Below, one piece after another: positions 22,302 to 33,630 of a stretch of DNA of 64,000 bases (position 1 is its first letter; each line of letters starts with the position of its first letter). The notes beneath the pieces were generated by a model. That model saw nothing but the letters and a program-made list of their open reading frames with translations, made no database searches and was not told where the DNA came from. Origin of the DNA: Euryodendron excelsum. Lineage: Eukaryota > Streptophyta > Magnoliopsida > Ericales > Pentaphylacaceae. Position numbers and translations under genes: made by a program. The stretch is taken from assembly GCA_033060915.1 (NCBI GenBank), contig CM065393.1, positions 3,316,001-3,380,000 on the forward strand. Reading direction: 5' to 3'.

Positions 22302-24316
22302 CAAGCCGTATCTAGTTTAAAATATATATATAAAAATTAAATATATAAAATGAAATGTTCGACATATGTCCGCGTCTGTCTCAAGTGTATCGGTGTTTGA
22401 CTCGGATACGACTTCCCTAACAGAGTGTATATAAGAAAAAAAATACAACCAAAGCAGTACCTAAAATTACACATACTACCATGAATGTTTTTTTTGAAAA
22501 ATTTTTCTTTTCAAAATTTATTTTCTCACTGGAGAATATCGAGAAAAAACATTTTATGGAAAATTAAGAAAGTTCGATTGTTTGGAAATTCTTAAACTCT
22601 ATGAATTTTTTTTTCATACCATAGGAAAAAGTTAGAAAATAACATCCAAAATTTTATCTCGAAAGTTAGTTTGCGTGCGTGAAAGAATTGAAGGATTGGA
22701 TCAAATATTAAAAAAATAAAAAGTTCAAATTTCTCTCAATCTCTCCTTTTCTTTATCAATATTCTAATCCCTAATTATTTTACTTCATAAAGAAAAGTTT
22801 TAATTTTTTATAATCACAGTTTTTCTTTAATGTTTGAAATACTATATATTGTCCAAATAACAACGGTAGCTACGGCTCCTTTGTTTTACCGGCGAATATC
22901 GGAAAATTTTTTTCCCTAAAATTTAAAGAATTGTGGTTGTTTGTTTAGTTGAAAATTTTTAAGGTCTAGAAAAAAATATTCCAAATATAAGGATAAGATT
23001 GAAAAATAACATTCGAGATTTTATCTTGAAAGTTATTTTCCATGAATGGGAAAATTAAGGATCAAATCAAATCTTCAAAAATGAATAGTTCAAATTTCTC
23101 TTAATCTCTCCATCTCTATCGATAATCTAAACCCCTATAATTCTACTTCGTAAAGAAGGATTCTAATTTTCTATAATCTCTCTATCTTAATGTTTGAATC
23201 ACTATATATTTTCCAAACAACAATTGTAGCTAAAATAATATTTGTACAAAAATTTTGTAGTTTATAGAAAATATACTTAAAATAAAAGGAAAACAAACTT
23301 TTTACAACCAAAAATTTTCCAAAAAATAATTTTCTTTTCAGAATTTATTTTTCGGCAAACAAACGGAGCATAAAAGAATTTCTCTACAACAATTTTGTAA
23401 TTTGTACCACATAGACGAAAAATAAAGGAATCTTTTTTTGTTTTTAATGTCAAACGTTTTTCAAGAAGAAATTTTCTTTTAAGAATTTACTTTTCCACAA
23501 GCAAAGAGGAGGCCGTCTAGGCGCAGCCGCGATTGCTGAACCATTACTGTGGCCCAGCAGCAGCTGCATTTAGCTTGCCAACAAAGTGAGCCTAAGGTCA
23601 CTACAGGTCAGAACGCTGCACTGTTGAGCACCGAATAATTTTTTCTTGAACCGCGGCTTGTGTCATCGTTCCATAAAAGAGGTTGCTCGGATATTCTAAG
23701 ACATACGTATTACTTACGAACTCCAACGGAAGAGTTTGAAATAGTTTCATTGGCCAACCAACTGCCTCCACGTCACCGTACTTGATGAGGGTGTCAAATG
23801 ACTGAAAAGCTCATATTCACTTCTTTAAAAAGTAATAGACACCAACCAAACCTGATGAGCATCAACGTTGTTATCTACCTAATTAGACGAAAAATGGAGA
23901 TCTGGCTGCGAGGGCTCCTTGATCTCGCCCTTGATACTGGTTGCTCCGCCGCCGACCGCCCAGTTACTGCCGGATCAGGTGCGTACTCTATCACCACAAC
24001 TATACGAGCATCTATGTACATAAATCCATGTATATATATATATATATATAAATGTATGTGTATATATATTTACTCCCAGACACAACGTAGCTTCTTGATT
24101 CGATGGATCTGCGAATGATTATATGATCTGGTGTATTCGGAACCCGAATACCTATCTGCTACCCTGTTCCGGTGATATAAACACCTATATTTATGCATAT
24201 ATAGGTGGACGCATCTTTGTTCTGCTTTAATTTTATTTTTATTTTCATTTATACCTTGTTTGTAGGATTTTTTTCTTTTTCTTTTTTTGAAAATTTATAT
24301 ACTATGTAGTAATTTA
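22302..24316. repeat. AT-rich DNA with a two-copy direct repeat of about 365 bp
   Basis: Blocks 22561-22870 and 22920-23235 align along their length (shared landmarks TTTTATCT(C/T)GAAAGTTA, GTTCAAATTTCTCT, ACTATATATT and TGTAGCT/GGTAGCT). Short flanking segments ending in TTTATTTTTC or similar and GCAAACAAA or similar suggest an old MITE-like repeat. From 23510 to 24030 there is mildly GC-richer DNA with no supported gene. A (TA)10 microsatellite lies at 24031-24050. Confidence 0.55.
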
Positions 24317-24500
24317 CAGTGGCGGACCAGGATTTTACATGAGTGAGGGTCAAGGTAAAAAAAACCTTTGTTTAAAGGTGGATAATTTAAAAATTTTTAA
24401 ATTTGGGGAGGCCATTACATAAATATACAAAAATCTATAGGGATTCAAGGGAAATTTGAAAATTTTGGGGGATACGCCCCCACCCGCTCCCCTCCGTTAA
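24317..24500. mobile_element. MITE remnant with a CAGTGGCGGA-type end
   Basis: It opens with CAGTGGCGGACCAGGATTTT, a common end sequence of plant non-autonomous DNA transposons. It closes with GCCCCCACCCGCTCCCCTCC, which would pair with the first end if completed to a CCGCCACTG terminus. The final bases of that terminus are missing and no target duplication is visible, so it is a damaged copy. Confidence 0.4.
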
Positions 24501-27500
24501 TCATATGTTGAGTAGGAGCTTGCCATTGGTAATATAGCTGTGGAAAAATTTAGTGAACCATGCTTTGTGTTAAGTATAACATGTTCTCATAGAACTAAAT
24601 TGTGGTCACGGATTAAGACGCTGACACGGGCTCTGTGGATGTTACGTAACGCGATGCGGTCATTATGGGTGTGAATTTTTTTTTAATTAGGAAATTTCTA
24701 TAAAATTTATTACTGTGCTTGTTTTGACTCTAAAATAATTAATACTATTATTTTAGATAATTTTTAGTGTATTTCTATGGACTTAATTGTAACATATATA
24801 TAACAATATTATAATTAGTATAATATAGAACTATTTCTTTATAAGTTGAAAGTTTGATAATTGGTGTTAGGGAATACATTAAATAATTATATAACCATTT
24901 ATTTAAGTTTAAGATTCCGGTCCGTGTCTCATGTCCATATTTACGAATCTTAGATTAGTGTTGAAGAAATTTTATAAAGAACCCTTGAGGATTTTAACCA
25001 CCATTAGGTTTAAATACTCGGGAAGGATTTCTAAAGTTAATCCATTTGTTTTAATACCTACATTTAGCGTAGTTTCAAATCTCTCACTCAAGAATAATCA
25101 TTCTAAGTCCCAACAATAGTCACTCTTTTGTGTCCAATAGCCATCAAGCTCAACTGCTTCATTTTTATATCTAGTTTTGCTAAAGTTTCCATAATTTCAT
25201 TTTTATTTAGTTATACCACAAATTCTATCCAAGTCCGACTCAATTTGAATGTTAGAAATTTCAACATTATCTCCTATATCCAGACTCGGTCATTGAAATT
25301 GTACACCTTCGGATCTCCTCTAGAATGCATCTAGTCATTTTATTGATCACTAAGGAAGAAGAGGAGGGATAAATGCTCATCCACTGATGTAATTCCACAG
25401 TTACTAGGAATTTGGTGGTCTCTCTTCAGGTTGTTCTTCCTCTAGTGAGGTCACCATGCCTGTCCTTTATCAAGTCAATACTATTTAGGACTCCTTTGGA
25501 TATTCCATTGTGCTCCATCAGTACAGAGCCCATCACATGCTTCTCTGAGTTGATAAAGATTACATGTAGATCTATTCTTCACTTTGCACCATACTGTTGT
25601 GTCTCTCAAGATGATAACTTTTTGTTATTGGCACCTTGGCATTAGTAAAAACTTAGTTTCAGAACTAAATCTTTTATTTAGTTCAACATAGACCTACAGC
25701 ATAATTCTTTGGCCACTACGAGAAGATAACAGTGAGTGCAGCTTGTATCCCTTTGGAGTGGATTTTGAGATCTTTCATTCCCTATATGGCATTTCTTGTA
25801 TTTTCTATACTCATTGTGTTTTAACTTGTAGTCAAATCTTTAGAAACTATTCCTTGCTTTATAAAATATTTTTAAAAAAAGGGGGGAAATACACAATAGA
25901 GGAAACTATATCCATTAAGTACATAGAGACAGAGTGAGAGAGCGTGTGTGAAAAGCCCCAACAAACCCAAAACCTAAAACCTATCAGAACCATTAGGGGT
26001 CTTAATCCAATAAATTTATTAAAATCTATTAGCATCATCCGAAGCAATAGAATTCACCTTTGATTTGATATATACTTTTCCTTTTAATGGAGGTAAGAGT
26101 TTGTTGTATTAAGGGAAGGGGGAGGGGCTGCTAGGGGTTGAACCACCAGACCATGCTTGGCTGTAGAAGGCTCCAACCAATGGGTAAGCCACTTGCTCTT
26201 CTAGGAAAAAAGCAAAGAACAAGGTGAAGTCTTGAACACACCAACCTTTTTTTTTCTTTGCCTGCCAAATATTTTTCCAAGCCTTGCCACTGTTCTCTTT
26301 TCTATTTTTCCAAGCCTTGCCAATTTTCTCTTTTCATCTCTTTTTGCTTTTCATCCTCTTTCTCCATGCCTCTATCTCTAGGAAATCTCATGTTTTATAC
26401 TAGAAAAAAAAAAAAAACAAACATAAGGAAGAAGAAAACGCAAAAATAAGACTCTTTCATTTAAATAATAAACAAGCAAACAGTGACACCAACCTTATGA
26501 TCTCTTATGACATAGCCAAAAATCAGAGTTATTTATTTACAAACACAATCATCAAATATGAATGACACCACAAAAAAAGAACAAATATTATTTCTAATTA
26601 CTCCAGCAGAGTTCAGCTGCATATTGCCATTAGATCTCTTTCCCTTTGAATGAACCTAAATTTCACTGAAATGAAGATACCACCCAAGAAAAAACAAAAC
26701 CCACTTCTAGAGAATCCTAGTTGATATTTGAAAAGGGAACTTTAGAGTCAGCAAATAGTTCATATTTGATAAAAAAAAAAAAAAAAAACAAAAGAAGGCA
26801 TGTGAAGAAACAAATTGACTTATTCTCTGATCCTTCTTGTACGCAGTGGCAACAGAAATTCGCCTTAGAAGTAGACCACCTTCTTATCATATATCTTGAG
26901 CATTTATTTTACGTATACAAAGATTTAAGTTACTTTAGCCAAAGGAAGAAATAAAGGACAAAATATTAATTTAAGCCAACTATTGAAACGCAGGTTACCA
27001 ATCTCAGCATACTCCACTACTAAGCAAGCAATCCCACTCACTTGGGATCTGCCATGCAGATCTATTTTCTCAAGTTGTATCTATGTAATCAACTTACACA
27101 AAACCTTTTGCCAACGTAGCTAGCACCAACTAGTAAACATCCCAAGGAACCCTCTATGCTCAATGTTTGGAGCTCAAACCCCACCGTTTGCCATCCCAAT
27201 CATAATAAAATAAACAATAGAATTGTGAAGTTCTTACCTAACCACCCCCACCACAAAAAAAGAGCAATTAAGTAACCTCATCAAGTCCTTGCATAGAACC
27301 CTTGAAACACAAAGCATGCACATGCCAGGCCGCAACACAAAAGATGTAATATGGCTTAGCCATAATTTATCCAAAGAAATATATATATACATCTAATTTA
27401 AGATTTTTGCTGTGTTTTAATAGTCTATGTTAAATAAACACCATGCCAACATAACTAAAAGATTGAAATGTTCTGAACCGGTGCTCCATAATTGTTATAG

Positions 27501-27583
27501 GACAGAACAACCTATATATGGCAATGCATCTTGATTTTTGACATACCTCATATTGCCACGTAATTGCCCAAAATCAAGCAATA
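24501..27583. other. AT-rich intergenic DNA, no gene recognised
   Basis: Only short ORFs occur and none resembles a known family. Poly-A runs lie at 26404-26416 and 26771-26788. TTTCCAAGCCTTGCCA is duplicated at about 26273 and 26307. I see no RNA gene or coherent transposon boundary. Confidence 0.5.
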
Positions 27584-27586
27584 TTA

Positions 27587-27959
27587 GGCCATGTTTGGAA
27601 TCGGTTTCAATTCCGGTTCCGTTTTCGTTTTTCGTGTTCTCAGAATCAAAAAATTTGAGAACAACTCGTTTTTCTTGTTCTCGGAAACAAAAAAGTGGGA
27701 CCATCGAAAATATTATCGTTTTCATATCGTTCTCATTTTCGTATAAAAATGGTTCCGGAAATTCAGAAAACACCTTTTTAATGGTTCCTGAAACGGGGCT
27801 GTTTTTTGAAAAATTTTCCGAAAACAAGTTCCGGAACTAGTTTACCAAACGCGGTTTCGACGAAAACAGTTTTCGGAACTAATTTGCCAAACATTGTTTC
27901 GTCGAATTTCAGAAAACAAAAACAGAAAACAGAAACTGAAACCACAACCAAACAGACCC
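27587..27959. mobile_element. Tourist-type MITE (PIF/Harbinger-like)
   Basis: The 373-bp element is flanked by the trinucleotide TTA on both sides (27584-27586 and 27960-27962). Its ends are GGCCATGTTTGG and CCAAACAGACCC, an imperfect terminal inverted repeat (9 of 12 positions). Both features are diagnostic of the PIF/Harbinger Tourist group. Inside, a block of about 41 bp (TTCGGAACTA followed by TTGCCAAAC or TTACCAAAC) is duplicated near 27830 and 27872. The ORFs on both strands are shadows of the repeated TTTTC/GAAAA sequence. Confidence 0.7.
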
Positions 27960-27962
27960 TTA

Positions 27963-29467
27963 TTTTTCTTAAGTTTCTGATCCATGCAGAAATTGTCTGT
28001 GCTATTTGCAGAATTAGTATAATCTGAAGTGCCAACAATATCATCAGAATCAGAATTAAAGCATGCTAATTTCAATGTCATTGCTTGGTTTTTCACATTT
28101 TTAATACTGGTGTTTTATGGAATGAGCTATCTACAACCATAATCAGTAGCCTTCACCAACTGCTGTTTCAGATGGCCATCCTACATCTTACAACGTTTTA
28201 CATTGCCTTTTTGGCCTCGAAAATGTAAGACAGAGTGTAGTATCCTACCCCTAGTTACCGGGAAACTTATTTGGGATGGGAAACGCATTTCCAATAACGA
28301 TATGAAACTCGTTTTGAAAATTTGAGAAAACGTTTTGAACATTCAGAGAAAACGTTGAAACTCTTGAAAAACGTTTGGGAAACTCTTGGGATACTTAACA
28401 GAAATTCTTAAAAAATTTAGGAAAAACTCTTAGAAAACGCTTCAGAAACTTGAAATATTAATTTTTATACATTTTTATGTATATTTAAAAATGTATATTT
28501 ATTTGTTATTGTGTCCCATGCCATGTGGTGTCCTCCTTTTTTTGAAAATTTTCGTGTTTGTATTGTGTTGTATTTGTATCTCATATTCGTATCTGTGCTT
28601 CTTAGATTGCTTCTTAGATTGCAGGATAACCTTGTCAAACTACTAAAAAAAAATAAAGATTAAAGAGAATAAAAACAAGAATTTTTGTCATTGTTAAAGT
28701 AACAAACATAAAAAAATTCCTCTTTGTGATTTTTTTTGTCCTAACTTTTGTTTTAGATATTCGGGAACAATGCACACGAATCACTCCACACGTGAAATTC
28801 GATCACTAATCCCAATGTGTTAAAATCGAATAGGATTGTCCGATTCGACCTGTAAAACCGGTAACTAGCTGGTTAAGCAGTCCAGTGTATCTGATCTTAT
28901 GATAAAACGGGCTTACAAGATCATCTGTGGTTCAACTGGTGAACTTAATGCAGATTAACAAGTTTAATTGAGAGCCTGTTTGGAATTTGTGGAAGAAGAG
29001 AAAGAGAAATGGGAGAAAAAGTCTGTTCCTTTCCTCTAGTTTGGTTTTGCAAAAAAAATGAAAAGAAAGTGGAAGAAAAATCTTTTGACTTGAGAGAGAG
29101 AGAGAGAGAGTGCATGATTATTTTCCCTCCCTTCCTTGCTCTTGCTTTTGCCACTATTTCCCTTCCTTTTCTCTCTAAGGTAGAATCAAAGGAAAAGAAA
29201 AGAAAATATATATTTTTCCTTCCTTTTCTTTTCTCTTCTAGGTAGAATCAAAGGAAAAGGAAATAAAATATATATTTTTCCTTCCTTTCTCGCAAGGGAA
29301 AATTTTAGGTTCCAATCAGTTTGCTTCCCAAATCAAGACTTCTACACTTTTGCTCTCTCCAGCATCTTCGTAGTTATTATTTTTTTCTATAGTTTTCTTC
29401 TCCTACTGAAGCCATGATTAAGCCTTCTCCTTCTTCAGTAAGACAATCTTTTGTTTCTCTCTAGAAT
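27963..29467. other. Intergenic DNA with a 62-bp tandem duplication
   Basis: No gene is recognised. GGTAGAATCAAAGGAAAAG starts at 29179 and again at 29241, giving a tandem duplication of about 62 bp. A GA microsatellite lies at about 29093-29111. Near 28240-28440, many GAAAC and AACGTTT repeats occur without a clear element boundary. Confidence 0.5.
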
Positions 29468-29658
29468 CTGTTTGGTACATCTTTTTTTTTCAGTTTTTTT
29501 AATTTTTATTTTTTGGCTTATAAGCAAAAGAAATAAAATTTTTTTAACTTTTTTGCTTTTATAAGCTAAGTAGAAAAGCAAAAAAGCTAAAACGTTTTGA
29601 TTTTTTTTGCTTATAAGCCAAAAAAAAAAAACTTGAGAAAAATTGTACCAAATGGGCC
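29468..29658. mobile_element. Small palindromic MITE
   Basis: CTGTTTGGTACA at the left pairs with TGTACCAAATGG at the right. Inside, TTGGCTTATAAGCAAAAG pairs with TTTTGCTTATAAGCCAA, so most of the 190 bp can fold into one hairpin. There is no coding content. The target duplication is not clear. Confidence 0.65.
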
Positions 29659-30759
29659 AGACTTTGTTATTCACTCTTTAGCACTTCTCACTGGGGAATG
29701 CAAAATGGGCACAGCTATGGCAGCTGCATCAACTGTAACCTTTACCAGCTCGTCCTTTGCATTTGCATCCACCTGTAACTACTTCTCTTGAAGTGTCCAT
29801 TTGGTTGTTGAGAAACATTATGTATAGAAAATATGAAAACTTAAACCCTAACTCACCCAAATAGATGTCATGAAAATTTCACACTATTTTCTTATATTCA
29901 AATGTAGCAATTTGAATTATTGGTTTGAAAATCTATGCATCATATTTGAAGCTATTGTTGTTATGATGCAGCAAATTGAGTTTAGAGCTGCCAATCCACG
30001 ACATTTGAATTTCTGTGTTCGCGTCACAGGTAACAAAATTGTGACCTGCTTGTGATTTTCGTTTTAATTGTTTCTCCATGATTGTCTTTTTAGTTGTTCC
30101 TCCAAACTTTAACAAAGAACTTAACTTTTTTTTTTTCTCTTTTTGGTAATTAATTAGGATATGTCAAACCCGCAAAATGATAGTCGTGCTGCGGTTAATT
30201 TAATCCACGATATGCTGAAACCATTCCTGGTTATAACTTATATACACTTACAGAAGTCACTTTGACTTTGTCTGTTAACTGTTTGATAGAATGGGTCAAA
30301 CACTAACACTGGTTATGATTGTGACTTAATAACTTGTTCACACTCTATGTTTTGTTGATACCTCTGTTTGTAATTATGAGGTTTTTCATCTTATATGACA
30401 GTTCTCTCCTTATATGCCTTTTGGTGAAAATGTGGATAGTTGTGTTCTGTGACACAGGTTTCAATTGTTTAAATTGCAATATGTTTTCCACACAAGACTT
30501 TCTCGCTGTGATAATGTTCTAGTGTATATTCCTGAGGGGATGTTATTCAAGTTTACAGTTGTGACTTGGTAATTCTGTTCACACTTTTTATTTCTCGAAC
30601 TGAATCTTTACATAAAATGAATGGAGTCCTGTATGTAATTATGAGATTTTCCATATTCATACAGCACATGAAATGTTTTTGAAATTTGGGTTCATTTGAT
30701 ATAATCAGATTCTGCTGAACTTGAGATACACAATTTTAATTACTCTAGAAATGATTCCA
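29659..30759. other. Intergenic DNA, no supported gene
   Basis: A short ORF (MGTAMAAASTV start, near 29702) and a stretch reading QIEFRAANPRHLNFCVRVTG (near 29970) look slightly protein-like. Neither belongs to a family I recognise, and no splice structure connects them to CNX7 or to each other. Confidence 0.4.
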
Positions 30760-30768
30760 TATAACAAA

Positions 30769-31353
30769 GGTTAAATTATACTGACCTCTGTTGAGGTATC
30801 TTCCAATAACAGATAGTTCTCTTGTGATTTGAAAAATGACAGTGACATCCCGTATGGTTTAGATGATGGTTAAAAATTCTCCCAACTGTTAGTCAACCAT
30901 TAGGGTTAATCACAGTGTTTGCTGGCATCATTCTTTTATTTTAGAAAGTACCAATTTTACTCTTAAACGAATATTATAGAAATATATAACACAATAAAAT
31001 GCTAAATTGAGTTAACTCAGTTCTATATTAAGCTGAGTTAACTCAGCTTATCTTCTACCCTCTCTGGCACCGACTCACCTCCATAACGCCATCTCCACCT
31101 CCATCTCCAATGTGCCACTACCACCACTTCCTCCACCCTTACCGCCTTTCTCTGTCCGATTTGCCCACCTCTTCCTGCTTCCTCCGATCAGCACACTAAT
31201 CATCGTTGCTCCCCCACCTCCTTTTCCTCTTCCCTCCCCATTCTCCTTACAACTCAACGAACAAGAAACACACACAACCACAAACCGAGGCATGCACATA
31301 TATATAACCACGAACAAGCTCATAGTTATAAATATACATATAAATTCACCACG

Positions 31354-31384
<31 letters not shown>

Positions 31385-32269
31385 CCGCATATGAATTACA
31401 ATCTCATAGAGGTTGGCCTGCCGCTACCACCTCCTTCTCCCTGTCTCTTCTGCCCACCCGCTCCTTGTCTCTTATTTGCCCTTAAATACTTATCATCCTA
31501 TCACCTAATTGAATACATTCAATGACTAAATAGTAATTTTGAAGGCTTCAGGTGTAGCTCACATTTAAACACTAACGTTTAGGAAGATCATGATCCAAAA
31601 ATTCAATTTATACATCAACAATTGGAGATACACACTTCAGGAAATCAAAAATCTAATCAAAATTTTATGAATGTAGTAACCTGTCATCATCAAAATTCTA
31701 TAAATGAATTGGGGGAGGCGTGGCTGGGAGTGGGTTTGGAAATCCACTCTTTGTTAAGAGTTTTTTTTGTCATCAATTTGACAAAGATGTCACGGATGTT
31801 TCAAATATAGTGTATATCTAGAAACACATCCATATATATAACTGATTTTAGCAATTGTATGAGGGTGTGATGGTGTTTGTTTATGTATTAATGTATATGT
31901 GTGTGCGGGGAGTATATATATGGGCTTATATATATACATGTATGTGTTGTGTGTGTGTGACGTAGTGGGGGAGAAGAGGGGGAAACACCAGTGGTGGGGT
32001 GGTAGATGGCGGTTGGTGTGGTGCTGGGGCTGTCAAGGTTGTGGAAGAAGGCATGATTTGGTAATACAGAAGAGTGGAGTTGTTTGGTTACAGAGATAAA
32101 AGTGAGATGGAAATATAAATATGCACAAGGGCAATAAAGTAAAAACATATTTTCTGTTAACAGACATTACCCGACAACTCTGACGGGGGAGGTCAATGTC
32201 ATTTCAGAAACCACGAGGGAACTTTATGTCATTGTTGGAAACCTCAAGGGATGTCAGTTTAATTGACCC
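30769..32269. mobile_element. Mutator-type non-autonomous element (MULE/MITE), 1.5 kb
   Basis: A perfect 9-bp duplication TATAACAAA flanks the element (30760-30768 and 32270-32278). Its ends GGTTAAATTATACTGACCTC and, reverse-complemented, GGGTCAATTAAACTGACATC begin terminal inverted repeats that stay alignable for about 80 bp. These two features define Mutator-like transposition. No transposase is present. The interior holds a pyrimidine-rich, proline-coding stretch (31112-31250), TA microsatellites (31362-31384 and near 31913) and purine-rich DNA. The interior could be captured host sequence, but I recognise no gene. Confidence 0.85.
31030..31049. repeat. Perfect 20-bp palindrome in the MULE
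   Basis: The palindrome is centred on GTTAAC (core GAGTTAACTC at 31035-31044). A second GAGTTAACTC lies 26 bp upstream at 31009-31018. It may mark the inner edge of the terminal region or a binding site. No function is established. Confidence 0.8.
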
Positions 32270-32278
32270 TATAACAAA

Positions 32279-33307
32279 TTGTACCCAAATGATGAGAGAG
32301 TTTTGAGTATAATGCTTTGGTTAAATATCTAACTGCACTACTTTATTTTGTCTTTTTCTGAATGAAAGATGTCAGTTTGTATGTTCACAATGAAATTGCC
32401 ATTGTAGTAGCTATCACGAAAAAAAGAAAAAAAAGAAAAAAGAAATGGGAGAACATTTCCATTGTACTTTCTTTCTTTATTTTTTTTTTCTCACAATTAT
32501 ATTACTTGCAGTTAGTATTTGCTTGCTTGGTTATTCCATCCCATGTAACAATTCAGGCACTTACTTGTTTCTCTTTCCTGTTCAATTTTTTATTTGTTGG
32601 CCATTTTCCCTTCTGTATGTTTCCCCTCTTAATGATTTTTTTTTCCCTCTCTCCAGTTAGGGCTGAAAGGCCTCATAAAAAAAAACAAAAATTGATCTTG
32701 AATCGTTTGTTATTTTTTTGCTTAACTTGCTTCCTATTTTGATTACTTTCTCTTTATCTTTATGATGGTGGTGTAGATGGCAACATGATCTACTACTAAC
32801 CCATGGATTTGATCTTCCAGAATCTGGAAGATATAGTCCTTGGGTTAGCAATGTCCCTATTGTGTGTTACCCTCTGTGAAAATGGCAGTGAAGTCGAAGG
32901 TGGTTGTGACAATATTATTATTGTCCCGTCCTTTGGGAACATCCATATATATTAAACATAAATCATGAATCTTTATTGATCGTCACAAGTTGACCGTTCA
33001 ATTATACTATTGTATGAGCCTAGTGGTGAGTTTTCATCAGCATGTACCGGACAACCTGTCAGATCCTATCATTTCTCAAATGGACAAAAGAGAGAAACAG
33101 AAGTCCCGGTCTTTTAATTCATAATGAACTTAAAATGTAGTATGTAATTATATAAATGGAATGATATTTACTTGCATTGTTCCTTTGAGGTATGGATTTT
33201 ATCTGGTAAGGCCTTTCTTTTCTTTAGCGTTCTCATGGTTATAGAACAGAAATGAAAGTATTGTTGTATTAAATATGTTTGTTACTTTCATTAAAGCCGG
33301 TGTGCAG
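32279..33307 (+). other. Upstream region of CNX7 ending in a splice acceptor
   Basis: No coding region is recognised. The stretch ends in GGTGTGCAG at 33299-33307, a good 3' splice site 20 bases before the CNX7 start codon. A 5'-UTR intron is therefore likely, with a non-coding first exon somewhere upstream that I could not locate. Confidence 0.5.
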
Positions 33308-33327
33308 GTTTGTCTGTTACGGATGCC

Positions 33328-33630
33328 ATGGAGAGAGATAAGGAGACTGAAAATGCAGAGGGAATGGGAAATGAGAATACATCGGTTGAGATAAAGGTTT
33401 TGTTCTTTGCTCGGGCTAGAGATCTAACTGGCTTGACTGATATGCGATTGGAGGTGTCATCCGGTAGTACTGCTCACGATTGCTTGCATAAGCTTATCAC
33501 CAAATTTCCAGGCCTAGAGGAGATCCGTGGATGCATGGTCCTTGCTCTGAATGAGGAATACACAACTGAGTCTACTGTTGTTAAAAATAGAGATGAATTG
33601 GCCATCATACCTCCCATAAGTGGAGGATAA
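33328..33630 (+). CDS. CNX7: Molybdopterin synthase sulfur carrier subunit (small subunit)
   Basis: The 100-residue protein has a beta-grasp, ubiquitin-like fold and belongs to the MoaD/MOCS2A/CNX7 family. Its C-terminal glycine is thiocarboxylated (by the CNX5 sulfurtransferase in plants) and donates sulfur to cyclic pyranopterin monophosphate within the cytosolic molybdopterin synthase (with CNX6). Molybdenum cofactor for nitrate reductase, aldehyde oxidase and related enzymes depends on it. Visible landmarks are [14 protein letters not shown] near residue 28, [26 protein letters not shown] and the essential C-terminus IIPPISGG. The acidic, polar first 25 residues are typical of plant forms, and the length matches them (about 96-101). 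I chose the ATG at 33328; the frame is open six codons further, but only to a TTG past a splice acceptor. The gene appears intact and isolated. Confidence 0.93.
   Translation: MERDKETENAEGMGNENTSVEIKVLFFARARDLTGLTDMRLEVSSGSTAHDCLHKLITKFPGLEEIRGCMVLALNEEYTTESTVVKNRDELAIIPPISGG

Noticed and set aside
27495..28096. Overlapping ORFs of 73-110 codons on both strands
   Set aside because: They are translations of the Tourist MITE's TTTTC/GAAAA-rich palindromic sequence in several frames.
29702..30055. Possible plastid-targeted or conserved small gene
   Set aside because: The Ser/Ala-rich start ends after a few codons and the later stretch has no splice link or known family.
31112..31525. 137-codon proline-rich ORF inside the MULE
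   Set aside because: The composition comes from a C/T-rich tract and TA repeats. No family resemblance; the opposite strand ORF is Gly/Lys-rich for the same reason.
33310..33327. Extension of CNX7 by six codons
   Set aside because: The first codon would be TTG, lying just after a splice acceptor. The ATG at 33328 is the first methionine and gives the family length.
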